In this document: one piece after another, positions 44,860 to 54,454 of the stretch
Layout: the number at the start of each line of letters is the position of its first letter
Numbering within the stretch: position 1 is the first letter of the stretch
Origin: Maccoyibacter intestinihominis
GTDB lineage: Bacteria; Bacillota; Clostridia; Lachnospirales; Lachnospiraceae
Reading direction: 5' to 3'
DNA length: 64,000 nt
Assembly (NCBI RefSeq): GCF_040096355.1
Contig: NZ_JBBMEX010000013.1
Coordinates: 1-64,000, forward strand
Notes under the pieces: model-generated
What the model was told of the DNA's origin: nothing
What the model saw: the letters and a program-made list of their open reading frames with translations, nothing else
Database searches by the model: none
Made by a program: the position numbers and the translations under genes

Positions 44860-45528
44860 ATGGATAAGTTCCGCGTTCTCGAGATTAAGAAGAGTATCTT
44901 TGAAGATAATGATCATGAAGCGGACCTTTTAAGAGAAGATCTGAAAAAGGAAAAGACATTCCTTTTAAACCTGATGTCCTCACCGGGGTCAGGTAAGACA
45001 ACAACTCTTGGACGGACAATTGAGGCGTTGAAAGATGAAATGCGTATCGGTGTTATGGAAGCAGACATTGATTCCGATGTGGATGCAGATACGATTTCTA
45101 AGACCGGGGCAAAGGTGATCCAGCTTCATACCGGAGGAATGTGTCATTTAGATGCAGGTATGACAAAGCAGGGGATCGAAGGTCTTGGATGTGAAGATGT
45201 AGACTTGGCAATCCTTGAAAATGTCGGCAATCTGGTTTGTCCGGCAGAATTTGACACAGGTGCTTCTAAGAACGCCATGATACTGAGTGTTCCGGAAGGC
45301 GATGATAAGCCTTTGAAATACCCGCTGATGTTTAGTATTGTGGATGTACTTTTAATCAATAAGATAGATGCAATGGATTACTTCGATTTTGACATGAAGG
45401 CTTGTGAAGAACGGGTAAAGAAGTTAAATCCGAATATTACAATTATCCCGATCTCTGCTAAGACCGGAGAGGGAATCGATAAGTGGGCTGACTGGCTTCG
45501 TACAGAAGTTAAAAATTGGAATGCATAG
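44860..45528 (+). CDS. hypB: hydrogenase/urease nickel-insertion GTPase HypB
   Basis: A 222-residue SIMIBI GTPase. P-loop SSPGSGKTT at residues 40-48, switch segments ENVGNLVCPAEFDTG, and NKID for guanine. No His-rich nickel-storage N-terminus is present. It delivers nickel to metalloenzymes. It is followed by a 901-residue Fe-S flavoprotein and then hypA, with no hydrogenase structural gene nearby. Confidence 0.94.
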   Translation: MDKFRVLEIKKSIFEDNDHEADLLREDLKKEKTFLLNLMSSPGSGKTTTLGRTIEALKDEMRIGVMEADIDSDVDADTISKTGAKVIQLHTGGMCHLDAGMTKQGIEGLGCEDVDLAILENVGNLVCPAEFDTGASKNAMILSVPEGDDKPLKYPLMFSIVDVLLINKIDAMDYFDFDMKACEERVKKLNPNITIIPISAKTGEGIDKWADWLRTEVKNWNA

Positions 45529-45542
45529 AGAAAGGAAAAGAG

Positions 45543-48248
45543 ATGGCAGAACAAAGAGAATTGATTTTAAAATTAGGTCAGAAGATTACAGACCGAATCG
45601 GACATACCGTTACGGTAGATGATCCGGAGTACTGGGGACTTGCAGGAGTTGTTACAGATGAGATGGCAGAGGTTGCCCTTTCTATGAAAGTGCGTGTTCC
45701 GGCAACAGCAGAAGAGATTTCTAAAAAATGCGGTAAGAGCTTAGAACGTACAGAAGAATTATTAAAAGAGATGAGTGTGATCGGACTGATCGAGTATAAC
45801 TGGGAAAATGCAAAGCATGAGAAACAGTACATACTTCCAATGTTTGTACCTGGCTGTGCAGAGTTCATGGTTATGAATACAAAACAGGTCGAGGAGCATC
45901 CGGAAATTGCAGATTTCTTCGAGCAGATGGCACGTCTTCCACTTGAGAAAGTAACACCAATGGTACCTCCGGGGGGCGCAGGAATCGGTATGCATGTTAT
46001 CCCGGTAGAAAAAGCAATCCCAACAGAGCAGAAATCAGCCAGCGTAGAGCATATCTCTCACTGGTTAAAGAAATATCAGGACAAATATGCCGTAGGTCAG
46101 TGTTCCTGCCGTACACAGCAGCGTGTCAGAGGCGAGGGAACAGGCGATATCGAAGGAGAACTTTGTATCGGTGTCGGCGATATGGCAGATTACTTAGTAG
46201 AGACCAACAGAGGTCGTTACATTACATATGATGAAGTAATGGAGATTTTAGAGCGTGCAGAGAAGAACGGTTATGTACATCAGATCACAAACATCGATGG
46301 ACAGAACAAGATTTTTGCTATCTGTAACTGTGCAGTTGGCGTATGTAACGCACTTCGTACTTCTCAGTTATTTAACACACCGAATATGTCACGTTCCGCT
46401 TACCGCGCAAGCGTAAATCCGCAGGATTGTGTAGCATGTGGACGTTGTGTGGAAGTCTGTCCTGCAGGTGCAGCAAAACTTGGACAGAAGCTTTGCACAA
46501 AAGACGGTGGAAAGATCGAATACCCGAAACACGAACTTCCGGACAACACAAAATGGGGACCGGAAAAATGGGATAAGAACTATAGAGATAATATCCGTAT
46601 CAACTGCTATGATACAGGTACAGCACCATGTAAGACAGCATGTCCGGCACACGTTCCGGTTCAGGGATATGTGAAGATGGCAGCACAGGGAAGATATATG
46701 GATGCATTAAAACTCATCAAACATGAGAATCCATTCCCGGCAGTCTGCGGAGCAATCTGTAACAGACGTTGTGAGGACGCATGTACCCGTGGAACCATTG
46801 ACCAGTCCGTTGCAATCGATGAAATCAAGAAGTTCATTGCAGAGCAGGAAATCAACAGTGCGAACAGATTCGTACCAAAGGTTGAGAACCATGAAGGAAA
46901 AGAATTTACAGAGAAAATGGCAATCATCGGAGCAGGTCCTTCCGGTATGTCCGCAGCTTACTACTTAAGAGAAAAAGGATATCCGGTAACCATCTTTGAA
47001 AAAGAGCAGAGAGCCGGCGGTATGCTAATGAACGGAATTCCATCCTTCCGTCTGGAAAAGAGCGTGATCGAAGCAGAGATCGACGTATTACGTCAGATGG
47101 GTATAGAGTTCAAGTTCGGCGTGGAAGTTGGAAAAGACGTTACAATCCAGCAGTTACGCGAGCAGGGATATAAAGCATTCTATGTTGCAATCGGAGCACA
47201 GGGCGGACGTAAGACAGGAGTTCCGGGTGAAGATGCAGAAGGTGTTGTAACCGGAGTAGAATTCTTAAGAAAAGCAAATATCAGTGAAGATGCACATGCA
47301 CTTTCCGGAGATACTGTAGTAATCGGTGGTGGAAACGTAGCAATCGACGTATCCAGAATGGCACTTCGTTCCGGTTCCACAAAAGTATCCCAGTACTGCT
47401 TAGAGTCCCGCGATATCATGCCGGCAGCAGCAGACGAGGTAGAAGAGGCAGAAGAAGAAGGAATCACAATCGGATGCGGCTGGGGACCGAAAGAAATCTT
47501 AACCGAGAATGGAAAAGTAAAAGCAGTTGTATTCAAGAAATGTCTCTCCGTATTTGATGAAGAACACCGTTTCAACCCACAGTACGATGAGAACGATACA
47601 ATCACTGTAGAGTGTGAGAACGTGATCCTTTCCATCGGACAGTCTATCGAGTGGGGCGGATTATTAGAAGGTAGCAAGGTAGAGTTAAACAGAAACAATA
47701 CAGCCGTTGCAGATGCCGTAACTTTACAGACTGGCGAAGAGGATATCTTCGTAGGTGGAGACGTATACACAGGACCTCGTTTTGCTATTGATGCAATCGC
47801 AGCAGGAAAAGAAGCAAGTGTGTCCATGCATCGTTTCGTACATAAGGGACACAGCCTGACACTTTCCCGTGACAGACGTCAGTTCATCGAACTTGACAAA
47901 GATAACATCAAAGTTGAGACTTTCGACAATGCAAAACGTCAGGTACCGGGCAAGAAATCAGGAGTATCTAAAGACACCTTCCGTGACCTCAGAAGCACTT
48001 TCACCGAGGAGCAGATTAAGACAGAGGCAGCACGTTGTTTAGGCTGTGGAGCATCTGTAGTAGATCCGAATAAGTGTATCGGATGTGGTCTGTGTACCGT
48101 ACAGTGTGAATTTGATGCAATCCACTTAAATCGTGAATTACCGGAGTGCAGCAACATGTGGAAATCCGAAGATAAGATGAAAGCGGTTCTTCCATATGCT
48201 CTGAAACGTAAGATCAAAATTACTTTCAGTGGTAACAAGAAGAAATAG
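45543..48248 (+). CDS. multi-domain Fe-S/FAD pyridine-nucleotide oxidoreductase
   Basis: A 901-residue protein. It starts with a winged-helix-like region (ATAEEISKKCGKSLERTEELL) and a Cys-rich part (CSCRTQQ, ICNCAVGVCN). A 4Fe-4S ferredoxin motif (CVACGRCVEVCPAG) follows. Next is a GltD/DPD-type cluster domain (CKTACPAHVPVQGYV, CGAICNRRCEDACTRG), then FAD (GAGPSGMSAAYYL) and NAD(P) (GGGNVAIDVSRMAL) sites and a C-terminal ferredoxin (CIGCGLCTVQC). ATG 45543 follows AAAGGA. It is sandwiched between hypB and hypA. It likely moves electrons between NAD(P)H and ferredoxin, with the true acceptor unknown. Confidence 0.9.
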   Translation: MAEQRELILKLGQKITDRIGHTVTVDDPEYWGLAGVVTDEMAEVALSMKVRVPATAEEISKKCGKSLERTEELLKEMSVIGLIEYNWENAKHEKQYILPMFVPGCAEFMVMNTKQVEEHPEIADFFEQMARLPLEKVTPMVPPGGAGIGMHVIPVEKAIPTEQKSASVEHISHWLKKYQDKYAVGQCSCRTQQRVRGEGTGDIEGELCIGVGDMADYLVETNRGRYITYDEVMEILERAEKNGYVHQITNIDGQNKIFAICNCAVGVCNALRTSQLFNTPNMSRSAYRASVNPQDCVACGRCVEVCPAGAAKLGQKLCTKDGGKIEYPKHELPDNTKWGPEKWDKNYRDNIRINCYDTGTAPCKTACPAHVPVQGYVKMAAQGRYMDALKLIKHENPFPAVCGAICNRRCEDACTRGTIDQSVAIDEIKKFIAEQEINSANRFVPKVENHEGKEFTEKMAIIGAGPSGMSAAYYLREKGYPVTIFEKEQRAGGMLMNGIPSFRLEKSVIEAEIDVLRQMGIEFKFGVEVGKDVTIQQLREQGYKAFYVAIGAQGGRKTGVPGEDAEGVVTGVEFLRKANISEDAHALSGDTVVIGGGNVAIDVSRMALRSGSTKVSQYCLESRDIMPAAADEVEEAEEEGITIGCGWGPKEILTENGKVKAVVFKKCLSVFDEEHRFNPQYDENDTITVECENVILSIGQSIEWGGLLEGSKVELNRNNTAVADAVTLQTGEEDIFVGGDVYTGPRFAIDAIAAGKEASVSMHRFVHKGHSLTLSRDRRQFIELDKDNIKVETFDNAKRQVPGKKSGVSKDTFRDLRSTFTEEQIKTEAARCLGCGASVVDPNKCIGCGLCTVQCEFDAIHLNRELPECSNMWKSEDKMKAVLPYALKRKIKITFSGNKKK

Positions 48249-48257
48249 AGGTACAGT

Positions 48258-48602
48258 ATGCACGAACTTGGAATTTTAGTTCATATGGCAAAGACCTTGA
48301 AATCTCTTGCAGAAGAGAATCAGCTTACCGAAATCGGGGGGATCACCCTCGAAGTCGGTGAGGTCAGTGGTATCGTGCCGGAATATATGACCGACTGTTG
48401 GGCATATTACCGGAAAAAAGAAGATATCATGAAGAATTCGGAACTGAAGATAGAGATTACACCGGCGGTAACCATTTGTGAGAACTGTGGAAAAACCTAT
48501 CAAACCGTAAAATACGGAAAACAGTGCCCGCATTGTGAAAGCTATGACACATATCTCCTAGAGGGGAACGGGTGCAATATAAAAGAAATAGAGGCTTGCT
48601 AA
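48258..48602 (+). CDS. hypA: hydrogenase nickel-incorporation protein HypA
   Basis: A 114-residue metallochaperone. The Ni-binding MHE start is present (H2, E3), and the zinc site is C74-x2-C77 and C90-x2-C93. It works with HypB. The gene lies 9 bp after the large oxidoreductase in the same operon. Confidence 0.94.
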   Translation: MHELGILVHMAKTLKSLAEENQLTEIGGITLEVGEVSGIVPEYMTDCWAYYRKKEDIMKNSELKIEITPAVTICENCGKTYQTVKYGKQCPHCESYDTYLLEGNGCNIKEIEAC

Positions 48603-48653
48603 AAACGTAAAAATGTCTTAGAATAGACATCGGAATAAACTTGTCTCAAAAAG

Positions 48654-48708
48654 AGGACTATAGATTTTGCTGTTTCTGATATTAAACAGTAGATTTATAG
48701 TCCTTTTT
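48654..48708 (+). terminator. terminator after hypA
   Basis: AGGACTATA (48654-48662) pairs with TATAGTCCT (48696-48704). Inner TGCTGTTT/AAACAGTA pairs extend the stem, and a T tail follows. Confidence 0.85.
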
Positions 48709-48788
48709 ATGTAACGGGAGATTTTTTGATACTATTTCCTATTACGTTCCGGCTGCCAAAATTGTATTTTCGAGATAGATTGGTCGAA

Positions 48789-48945
48789 CAAGCTGCACAA
48801 GTGAAATATTTCGGGTTTCCTTGTGCAGAACATTCCAATGAACCTCCGAAAGCAGAAATCATGTTCGCCAGAGGGCTCCATGATTTCTTGAGTTTCATTT
48901 CCATTGCACAAAAAGAAACCTTCCATACTTCACTTGTGCAGCTTG
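48789..48945 (-). repeat. structured intergenic repeat, copy D
   Basis: A 17-bp perfect outer stem, 48789-48805 with 48929-48945. A further outer pair, TGTATTTT-GAGAT (48763-48776) with ATCTC-AAAATACA (48954-48968), makes the rod about 206 nt. The core keeps the tip as GCC-CTCT-GGC closed by AAATCATG/CATGATTT. That closing stem is a paired change from the AAATCGTG/CACGATTT of other copies. It lies between hypA and a MATE gene. Confidence 0.85.
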
Positions 48946-49012
48946 AGGTAACGATCTCATAAAATACAGTTTTGACACCCGGATCACATGAGAAAAAAGA
49001 TCAGGAGGAAAC

Positions 49013-50338
49013 ATGAACCAGGAATACATGAAAGAGAAACCGGTGCTGCCATTGATCCTCTCCATGTCAACACCGATGATGCTGTCCATGCTCGTGCAGT
49101 CACTTTACAATATCATTGACAGTATTTTTGTGGCAAAGATCGGAGAAGATGCCTTAGCGGCAGTATCGTTAGTTTATCCGCTTCAAAATCTGATCACGGC
49201 ACTGACGGTAGGATTTGGAGTGGGAATGAATGCAAGGATCGCATTTTATTTAGGAGCGGGAGAAAAAGAAAAAGCAGATACGGCAACTTCGCAGGGAATT
49301 TTCTTAGGAACCGTGCATGGAATATTAGTCACGATCGCGGGACTTTTCTTTGCACCGGTATATTTAAGAATGTATACACAGGATGAGCGTGTACTTTCAT
49401 GGAGTATTGCATATGCTAATATCATCTTTGGAATGTCGGCACTGTTAGTTGTCGGTGTAACGTTTGAAAAAGTATATCAGGCAGAAGGAAAAATGGTTAC
49501 GACCATGACCGGCATGATGGCGGGCTGCATTGCCAACATTATCTTAGATCCGCTGATGATCTTTGGAATCGGATTTTTCCCGAAGATGGGCGTGCAGGGA
49601 GCAGCCGTTGCAACCGGACTTGGCTGGGTCGTAACATTGGGCTATTATCTGTGGTACTACTTCAGCGGCAGGGTGACGTTAAAGATACGCATGAAAGAGA
49701 TGCGGCCGACAAAAGAGATCAGTGTCAGAATGTACCAGGTGGGAATCCCGGCAACCTTAAATATGGCACTGCCATCCCTGCTGATCTCTGCATTGAACGG
49801 AATGTTAGCCGTATATTCCCAGATGTATGTGGTCATTTTAGGTATTTATTTTAAACTACAGAGTTTTATCTATCTTCCGGCAAACGGAATTGTACAGGGC
49901 ATGCGTCCGCTGCTAAGTTATAACTACGGAGCTGGGGAAAAAGAGCGCGTACGGAAAATTTTCAGGATCTGTCTGGAACTGATCGCAGGAATTATGTGCA
50001 TCGGAATGTTGGTATGCCTGTGTCTGCCGCAGGAACTGATGGGAATGTTTACAAACAACAGCCAGACTATTGCAGAAGGTGCAAAAGCGCTCCGCATCAT
50101 CAGCCTTGGATTTGTGATCTCCGCGGTATCAGTAGTCTGTGCAGGAGCATTAGAGGCACTTGGAAAAGGAATGTCCTCATTAGTCATTACACTTTTAAGG
50201 TATGTAGTGATCATATTGCCGGCAGCCTATATCGGAAGTCATTTCTTGGGAGTAACGGGAGTCTGGAGTGCATTCGTGATCGCCGAAACGCTGACTGCAA
50301 TCGTCGCCATATTAATATGGAAAAGACAGAGAATGTAG
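49013..50338 (+). CDS. MATE family efflux transporter
   Basis: A 441-residue, approximately 12-helix MatE protein, distinct from the one at 2.6-4.0 kb. STPMMLSMLVQSLYNIIDSIFVAKIGEDALAAVSLVYP opens it, and GIVQGMRPLLSYNYGAGEKERV marks the second half. AGGAGG precedes the ATG. It is monocistronic, with no linked regulator and unknown substrate. Confidence 0.92.
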   Translation: MNQEYMKEKPVLPLILSMSTPMMLSMLVQSLYNIIDSIFVAKIGEDALAAVSLVYPLQNLITALTVGFGVGMNARIAFYLGAGEKEKADTATSQGIFLGTVHGILVTIAGLFFAPVYLRMYTQDERVLSWSIAYANIIFGMSALLVVGVTFEKVYQAEGKMVTTMTGMMAGCIANIILDPLMIFGIGFFPKMGVQGAAVATGLGWVVTLGYYLWYYFSGRVTLKIRMKEMRPTKEISVRMYQVGIPATLNMALPSLLISALNGMLAVYSQMYVVILGIYFKLQSFIYLPANGIVQGMRPLLSYNYGAGEKERVRKIFRICLELIAGIMCIGMLVCLCLPQELMGMFTNNSQTIAEGAKALRIISLGFVISAVSVVCAGALEALGKGMSSLVITLLRYVVIILPAAYIGSHFLGVTGVWSAFVIAETLTAIVAILIWKRQRM

Positions 50339-50368
50339 AAAAATGTAAAAAAAGTGTGAACGTAAGCA

Positions 50369-50396
50369 TTGACAACCTTCAAATTAATGATATACT
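50369..50396 (+). promoter_or_regulatory. strong promoter of the nucleoside-type ABC operon
   Basis: TTGACA (50369-50374), a 16-bp spacer and TATACT (50391-50396). The roughly 95-nt leader that follows folds into CCGG/CCGG and GGCATAG/CTATGCC hairpins (about 50422-50474). No riboswitch class was recognised. Confidence 0.75.
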
Positions 50397-50499
50397 AGAC
50401 AATGTGTTATAAACGAAACTTAGCCGGAAGTACCGGTGATGCAAAGAGGCATAGAGCAAAGCTATGCCTTTTGCTTACTCAAAACATGGAGGGAAAGAA

Positions 50500-51723
50500 A
50501 TGAAGAAATTTGCAGCATTACTGCTTGCAGGGGCTATGGCATTTTCCATGATGGCATGCGGAAGCAGCAGTGACAAGAAAGCAGACGACAAATCATCTGA
50601 CAGCAAAAAGACAGAGTCTGCAAAGAGCACGTCAGCGTCAGATATCAAAGTCGGAGTAATTTACATCGGCGATGAGAACGAAGGTTACACAGAGGCACAC
50701 ATGAAGGGTATCCAAGAGATGAAAAAAGAGTTAGGATTATCTGATGATCAGATCATCGAGAAGACTCTGATCCCTGAAGATGAGACATGCTATGATGCAG
50801 CAGTGGATTTAGCTGAGCAGGGATGCAACATTATCTTTGGAACAAGTTTTGGACATGAGTCCTATCTGCTTCAGGCAGCAGCAGAATATCCGGATGTACA
50901 GTTCTGTCACGCAACAGGATATCAGGCAGCAAGCAGCGGACTTGACAATATGCACAACTACTTTACAGCAGTTTACGAATCCCGTTATGTATCCGGTGTT
51001 GTAGCTGGTTTAAAATTAAACGAGATGATCGAAAATGGTGATATCAAAGAAGACCAGACAAAGATCGGTTATGTTGGAGCTTACCCATACGCAGAGGTAA
51101 AATCCGGTTATACAGCATTCTTCTTAGGAGTAAGAAGCGTATGCCCATCCGCAACCATGAAAGTTATCTACACAAACAGCTGGGCAAGTATTGACCTTGA
51201 GAAAGAAGCAGCAGAGTCCTTAATCGCAGACGGATGCGTATTAATTTCTCAGCATGCAGATACAACAGGTGCTTCTACCGCTTGTGAAAAAGCAGGTGTT
51301 CCAATCGTAGGATATAACGTATCCATGATCGCAACAGCTCCTACACAGGCATTAACATCTGCATCCATCGACTGGGGCCCATACTACACATATGCAGTAA
51401 AGAGCGTTATTGATGGAACAAAGATCGATACAGACTGGTGCAAAGGCTATGACGATGGCGCTGATAAGATCACAGAGCTGAACGACAAAGCAATTGCAAA
51501 GGGAACAAAAGAGAAAGTAAAAGAAGTAGAGGATGCGATCAAAGATGGCTCTTTACATGTATTTGATACTTCTACATTTACAGTAGATGGAAAAGAACTT
51601 GATTCCTGGAAAGATGACAACGGAAATGAGTACATCAAAGACGGTTACTTCCACGAGTCAGAGTTACATTCTGCACCTGCATTTGCTATCAACATTGATG
51701 GTATTGAGAGCGTAGAGAAATAA
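50500..51723 (+). CDS. BMP family ABC transporter substrate-binding lipoprotein
   Basis: A 407-residue lipoprotein. The signal peptide ends in the lipobox SMMAC, followed by a Ser/Lys/Asp linker and the BMP (PnrA-like) purine-nucleoside-binding domain from about residue 48 (IKVGVIYIGDENEGYTEAHM). ATG 50500 follows GGAGGG. It is the first gene of an operon with the ATPase and two permeases, which supports nucleoside import. The ligand is inferred from the family. Confidence 0.9.
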   Translation: MKKFAALLLAGAMAFSMMACGSSSDKKADDKSSDSKKTESAKSTSASDIKVGVIYIGDENEGYTEAHMKGIQEMKKELGLSDDQIIEKTLIPEDETCYDAAVDLAEQGCNIIFGTSFGHESYLLQAAAEYPDVQFCHATGYQAASSGLDNMHNYFTAVYESRYVSGVVAGLKLNEMIENGDIKEDQTKIGYVGAYPYAEVKSGYTAFFLGVRSVCPSATMKVIYTNSWASIDLEKEAAESLIADGCVLISQHADTTGASTACEKAGVPIVGYNVSMIATAPTQALTSASIDWGPYYTYAVKSVIDGTKIDTDWCKGYDDGADKITELNDKAIAKGTKEKVKEVEDAIKDGSLHVFDTSTFTVDGKELDSWKDDNGNEYIKDGYFHESELHSAPAFAINIDGIESVEK

Positions 51724-51750
51724 ATAGAGTGCAATCTATTTGAAAGCATC

Positions 51751-51791
51751 AAAGGGGTTGTTGCGAAATGATATTTTGCAGCAATCCCTTT
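51751..51791 (+). terminator. intra-operon stabilising hairpin
   Basis: AAAGGGGTTGTTGC (51751-51764) pairs with GCAGCAATCCCTTT (51778-51791). No T run follows, only the ATPase ribosome site. Such hairpins often shield the abundant binding-protein message or attenuate the rest of the operon. Confidence 0.65.
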
Positions 51792-51812
51792 CAAGGTTAA
51801 GGAGGTTTGGTT

Positions 51813-53345
51813 TTGGAACAGGCGAATGCGATCGAGTTAAAAAATATTACGAAACGCTTCGGGGAGGTTGTTGCAAACGACAGTGTGGACTTATCCGTAA
51901 AGCATGGAGAGATTTTATCCGTCCTTGGAGAAAACGGAAGTGGTAAGACTACACTGATGAATATGATATCAGGCATTTATTTCCCGGATGAGGGACAGAT
52001 TTTTGTGGACGGCGAAGAGGTGTCTATCTGTTCCCCAAAGGATTCTTTTGCATTGGGGATCGGAATGATCCATCAGCATTTTAAGCTGGTAGATGTTCTG
52101 ACGGCAGCAGAGAATATCATCCTTGGTTTAGAAGGAAAAAGTGTTCTGGATATGAAAAAGGTAGTTCAGGATATTCAGGAAGTGACCGAACGTTACGGTT
52201 TTGAACTGGATCCGAATCAGAAGATTTATGATATGTCAGTTTCCCAGAAGCAGACCGTAGAGATTGTAAAAATGCTTTACCGTGGTGCAAATATTCTGAT
52301 ACTGGACGAGCCTACGGCAGTTTTAACACCGCAGGAGACAGAAAAATTATTTACCGTACTGCGTAACATGAGAGATCAGGGGAAATCCATTATCATCATT
52401 ACGCATAAGCTGAATGAGGTACTTGCACTGTCTGACCGTGTATCGGTTTTAAGAAAAGGAAAATATATCGGTACGGTAGAAACGAAAAATGCAACGGCAG
52501 AATCTTTAACAGAGATGATGGTCGGTGAAAAAATAGATCTGAATATAGAGCGCCCGGATCCGGTGAACCCTGTAAAACGTCTGGTGATCGAGAATCTTTC
52601 CTGTGTGAACAAGGAGGGCGTAAAGACATTAAAGAATGCGTCGATGGAAGCTTATGGAGGAGAGATCCTCGGTATTGCGGGAATTGCCGGAAGCGGACAG
52701 AAGGAATTGCTTGAGGCAGTTGCAGGACTTCAGATGACGGAATCGGGAAGTGTACGTTATATTACAGAAGATGGTGAAGAAAAAGAACTGCTGAGTATGA
52801 AACCGGCAGATATTAAAAAACTTGGAGTGGCATTATCCTTTGTACCGGAGGATCGTCTGGGAATGGGACTGGTTGGTTCCATGGGAATGACAGGCAACAT
52901 GATGCTCCGTGGTTATAATGAAGGACGTGGAATTTTTGCAAACCGCAAAGAACCAAAAGAATTGGCAGAAAAGATTGTAGACCAGCTGCAGGTGTCCACA
53001 CCGAGCGTCAACACTCCGGTCAGCCGTCTTTCCGGCGGTAATGTGCAGAAAGTACTGGTAGGACGCGAGATTTCCGCAGATCCTACGGTATTGATGGTGG
53101 CATATCCGGTCCGTGGACTGGACATCAACTCATCACTGACGATTTATGATCTGTTAAATGAGCAGAAAAAACGCGGTGTTGCCGTAATCTGTGTCGGCGA
53201 AGATCTGGATGTATTATTAGAGCTTTGTGATAAGATATTAGTGCTTTGTGGTGGAAAGATTACCGGTGTTGTAGATGCAAGAAAGACCACAAAAGAAGAA
53301 ATTGGTCTGTTGATGACGAAGGAAGAGGAGGAATCCGAGGCATGA
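51813..53345 (+). CDS. nucleoside ABC transporter ATPase (two fused domains)
   Basis: A 510-residue double ABC ATPase. The first domain has Walker A GENGSGKTT, signature MSVSQKQ and ILDEPTAVLTP. The second has GIAGSGQKE and signature RLSGGNVQK, but VLMVAYPVRGLDI in place of a normal Walker B. Such asymmetric ATPases serve BMP/RbsA-type importers. TTG 51813 is preferred, 7 bases after GGAGG. TTG 51807 is too close. Confidence 0.92.
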   Translation: MEQANAIELKNITKRFGEVVANDSVDLSVKHGEILSVLGENGSGKTTLMNMISGIYFPDEGQIFVDGEEVSICSPKDSFALGIGMIHQHFKLVDVLTAAENIILGLEGKSVLDMKKVVQDIQEVTERYGFELDPNQKIYDMSVSQKQTVEIVKMLYRGANILILDEPTAVLTPQETEKLFTVLRNMRDQGKSIIIITHKLNEVLALSDRVSVLRKGKYIGTVETKNATAESLTEMMVGEKIDLNIERPDPVNPVKRLVIENLSCVNKEGVKTLKNASMEAYGGEILGIAGIAGSGQKELLEAVAGLQMTESGSVRYITEDGEEKELLSMKPADIKKLGVALSFVPEDRLGMGLVGSMGMTGNMMLRGYNEGRGIFANRKEPKELAEKIVDQLQVSTPSVNTPVSRLSGGNVQKVLVGREISADPTVLMVAYPVRGLDINSSLTIYDLLNEQKKRGVAVICVGEDLDVLLELCDKILVLCGGKITGVVDARKTTKEEIGLLMTKEEEESEA

Positions 53346-54454
53346 CAAGTGAACATTCAGTTTCAAAAAAAGAACCGTTGGTTCATATCTCGAAAAGAGA
53401 CAGGATCTCTTTTGGAAAAGCATGGGGAATCCGAATTATTGCAGTATTAATTTCTTTAGTAGTATGTGCATTGGTCATCGTTGCACTGACAAAGTTAAAT
53501 CCTTTAGAAGTATATCGTTCGATCGCGGATGGAGCAGTCGGAACGGAAAGACGTTTGTGGGTGACGATCCGTGATACGATGATCCTACTGTGTATCGCAG
53601 TCGGACTGACACCGGCATTTAAAATGCGGTTTTGGAATATCGGAGCCGAAGGTCAGATCTTAGCGGGAGCAGCCGCAGCTGCAGCCGTTATGATCTATGG
53701 CGGAGATTCGATGAGCAATGGTGTGTTACTGGTTGTGATGTTTTTAGCAGGACTTGCCGCAGGTTTAGTCTGGGGTCTGATCCCGGCAGTATTTAAAGCA
53801 TTTTTAAATACGAATGAGACACTGTTTACCCTGATGATGAACTATGTAGCGATGCAGATCGTAACTTTCTGTATCGTATTCTGGGAGAACCCGGAAGGTT
53901 CTAATACCGTCGGTATTATCAATGCGCCGACACAGGCTGGATGGCTTCCGGCACTGGGCGAATGGACTTACGGCTGGAATGTGATCATCATTATGGCGAT
54001 CACGCTTTTGATGTATTTCTATTTGAAATACAGTAAGCAGGGATATGAGATCGCAGTCGTTGGAGAAAGCGAGAACACCGCACTCTACGCAGGAATCAGC
54101 GTAAAAAAAGTCATCATGCGTACGATGGCGATTTCCGGAGCAATCTGCGGAATTGCAGGTTTCGTATTGGTCAGCGGTGCAAGCCATACGATTTCTACCA
54201 GTACGGCAGGCGGAAGAGGATTTACGGCGATCATCGTTGCATGGATGTCAAAATTCAATACCTTTGCAATGATCTTAGTATCCTTCTTCTTGGTATTTAT
54301 GGAAAAAGGAGCGATCCAGATCGCATCCCAGTTCAATCTGAACGAGAATGCATCGGAAGTTATCACCGGAATTATTTTATTCTTCCTGATCGGATGTGAA
54401 TTTTTTATCAATTATAAAGTAGAGTTCCGTAAAAACAGAAAGGAGGCAAAATAA
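53342..54454 (+). CDS. nucleoside ABC transporter permease 1
   Basis: A 370-residue BPD_transp_2 permease with about 8-10 helices. It shows AEGQILAGAAAAAAVMI, NETLFTLMMNYVAMQIV and GGRGFTAIIVAWMSKFN, typical of NupP-like subunits. ATG 53342 overlaps the ATPase stop (ATGA). Confidence 0.92.
   Translation: MTSEHSVSKKEPLVHISKRDRISFGKAWGIRIIAVLISLVVCALVIVALTKLNPLEVYRSIADGAVGTERRLWVTIRDTMILLCIAVGLTPAFKMRFWNIGAEGQILAGAAAAAAVMIYGGDSMSNGVLLVVMFLAGLAAGLVWGLIPAVFKAFLNTNETLFTLMMNYVAMQIVTFCIVFWENPEGSNTVGIINAPTQAGWLPALGEWTYGWNVIIIMAITLLMYFYLKYSKQGYEIAVVGESENTALYAGISVKKVIMRTMAISGAICGIAGFVLVSGASHTISTSTAGGRGFTAIIVAWMSKFNTFAMILVSFFLVFMEKGAIQIASQFNLNENASEVITGIILFFLIGCEFFINYKVEFRKNRKEAK

Noticed and set aside
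47180..47827. 215-codon antisense open frame in the Fe-S flavoprotein gene
   Set aside because: It overlaps a clear, fully motif-bearing gene and shows no family signature.
50403..50499. riboswitch in the leader of the nucleoside transporter operon
   Set aside because: The two hairpins do not show the conserved bases of purine, c-di-GMP, guanidine or other classes I could compare; only a structured leader is claimed.
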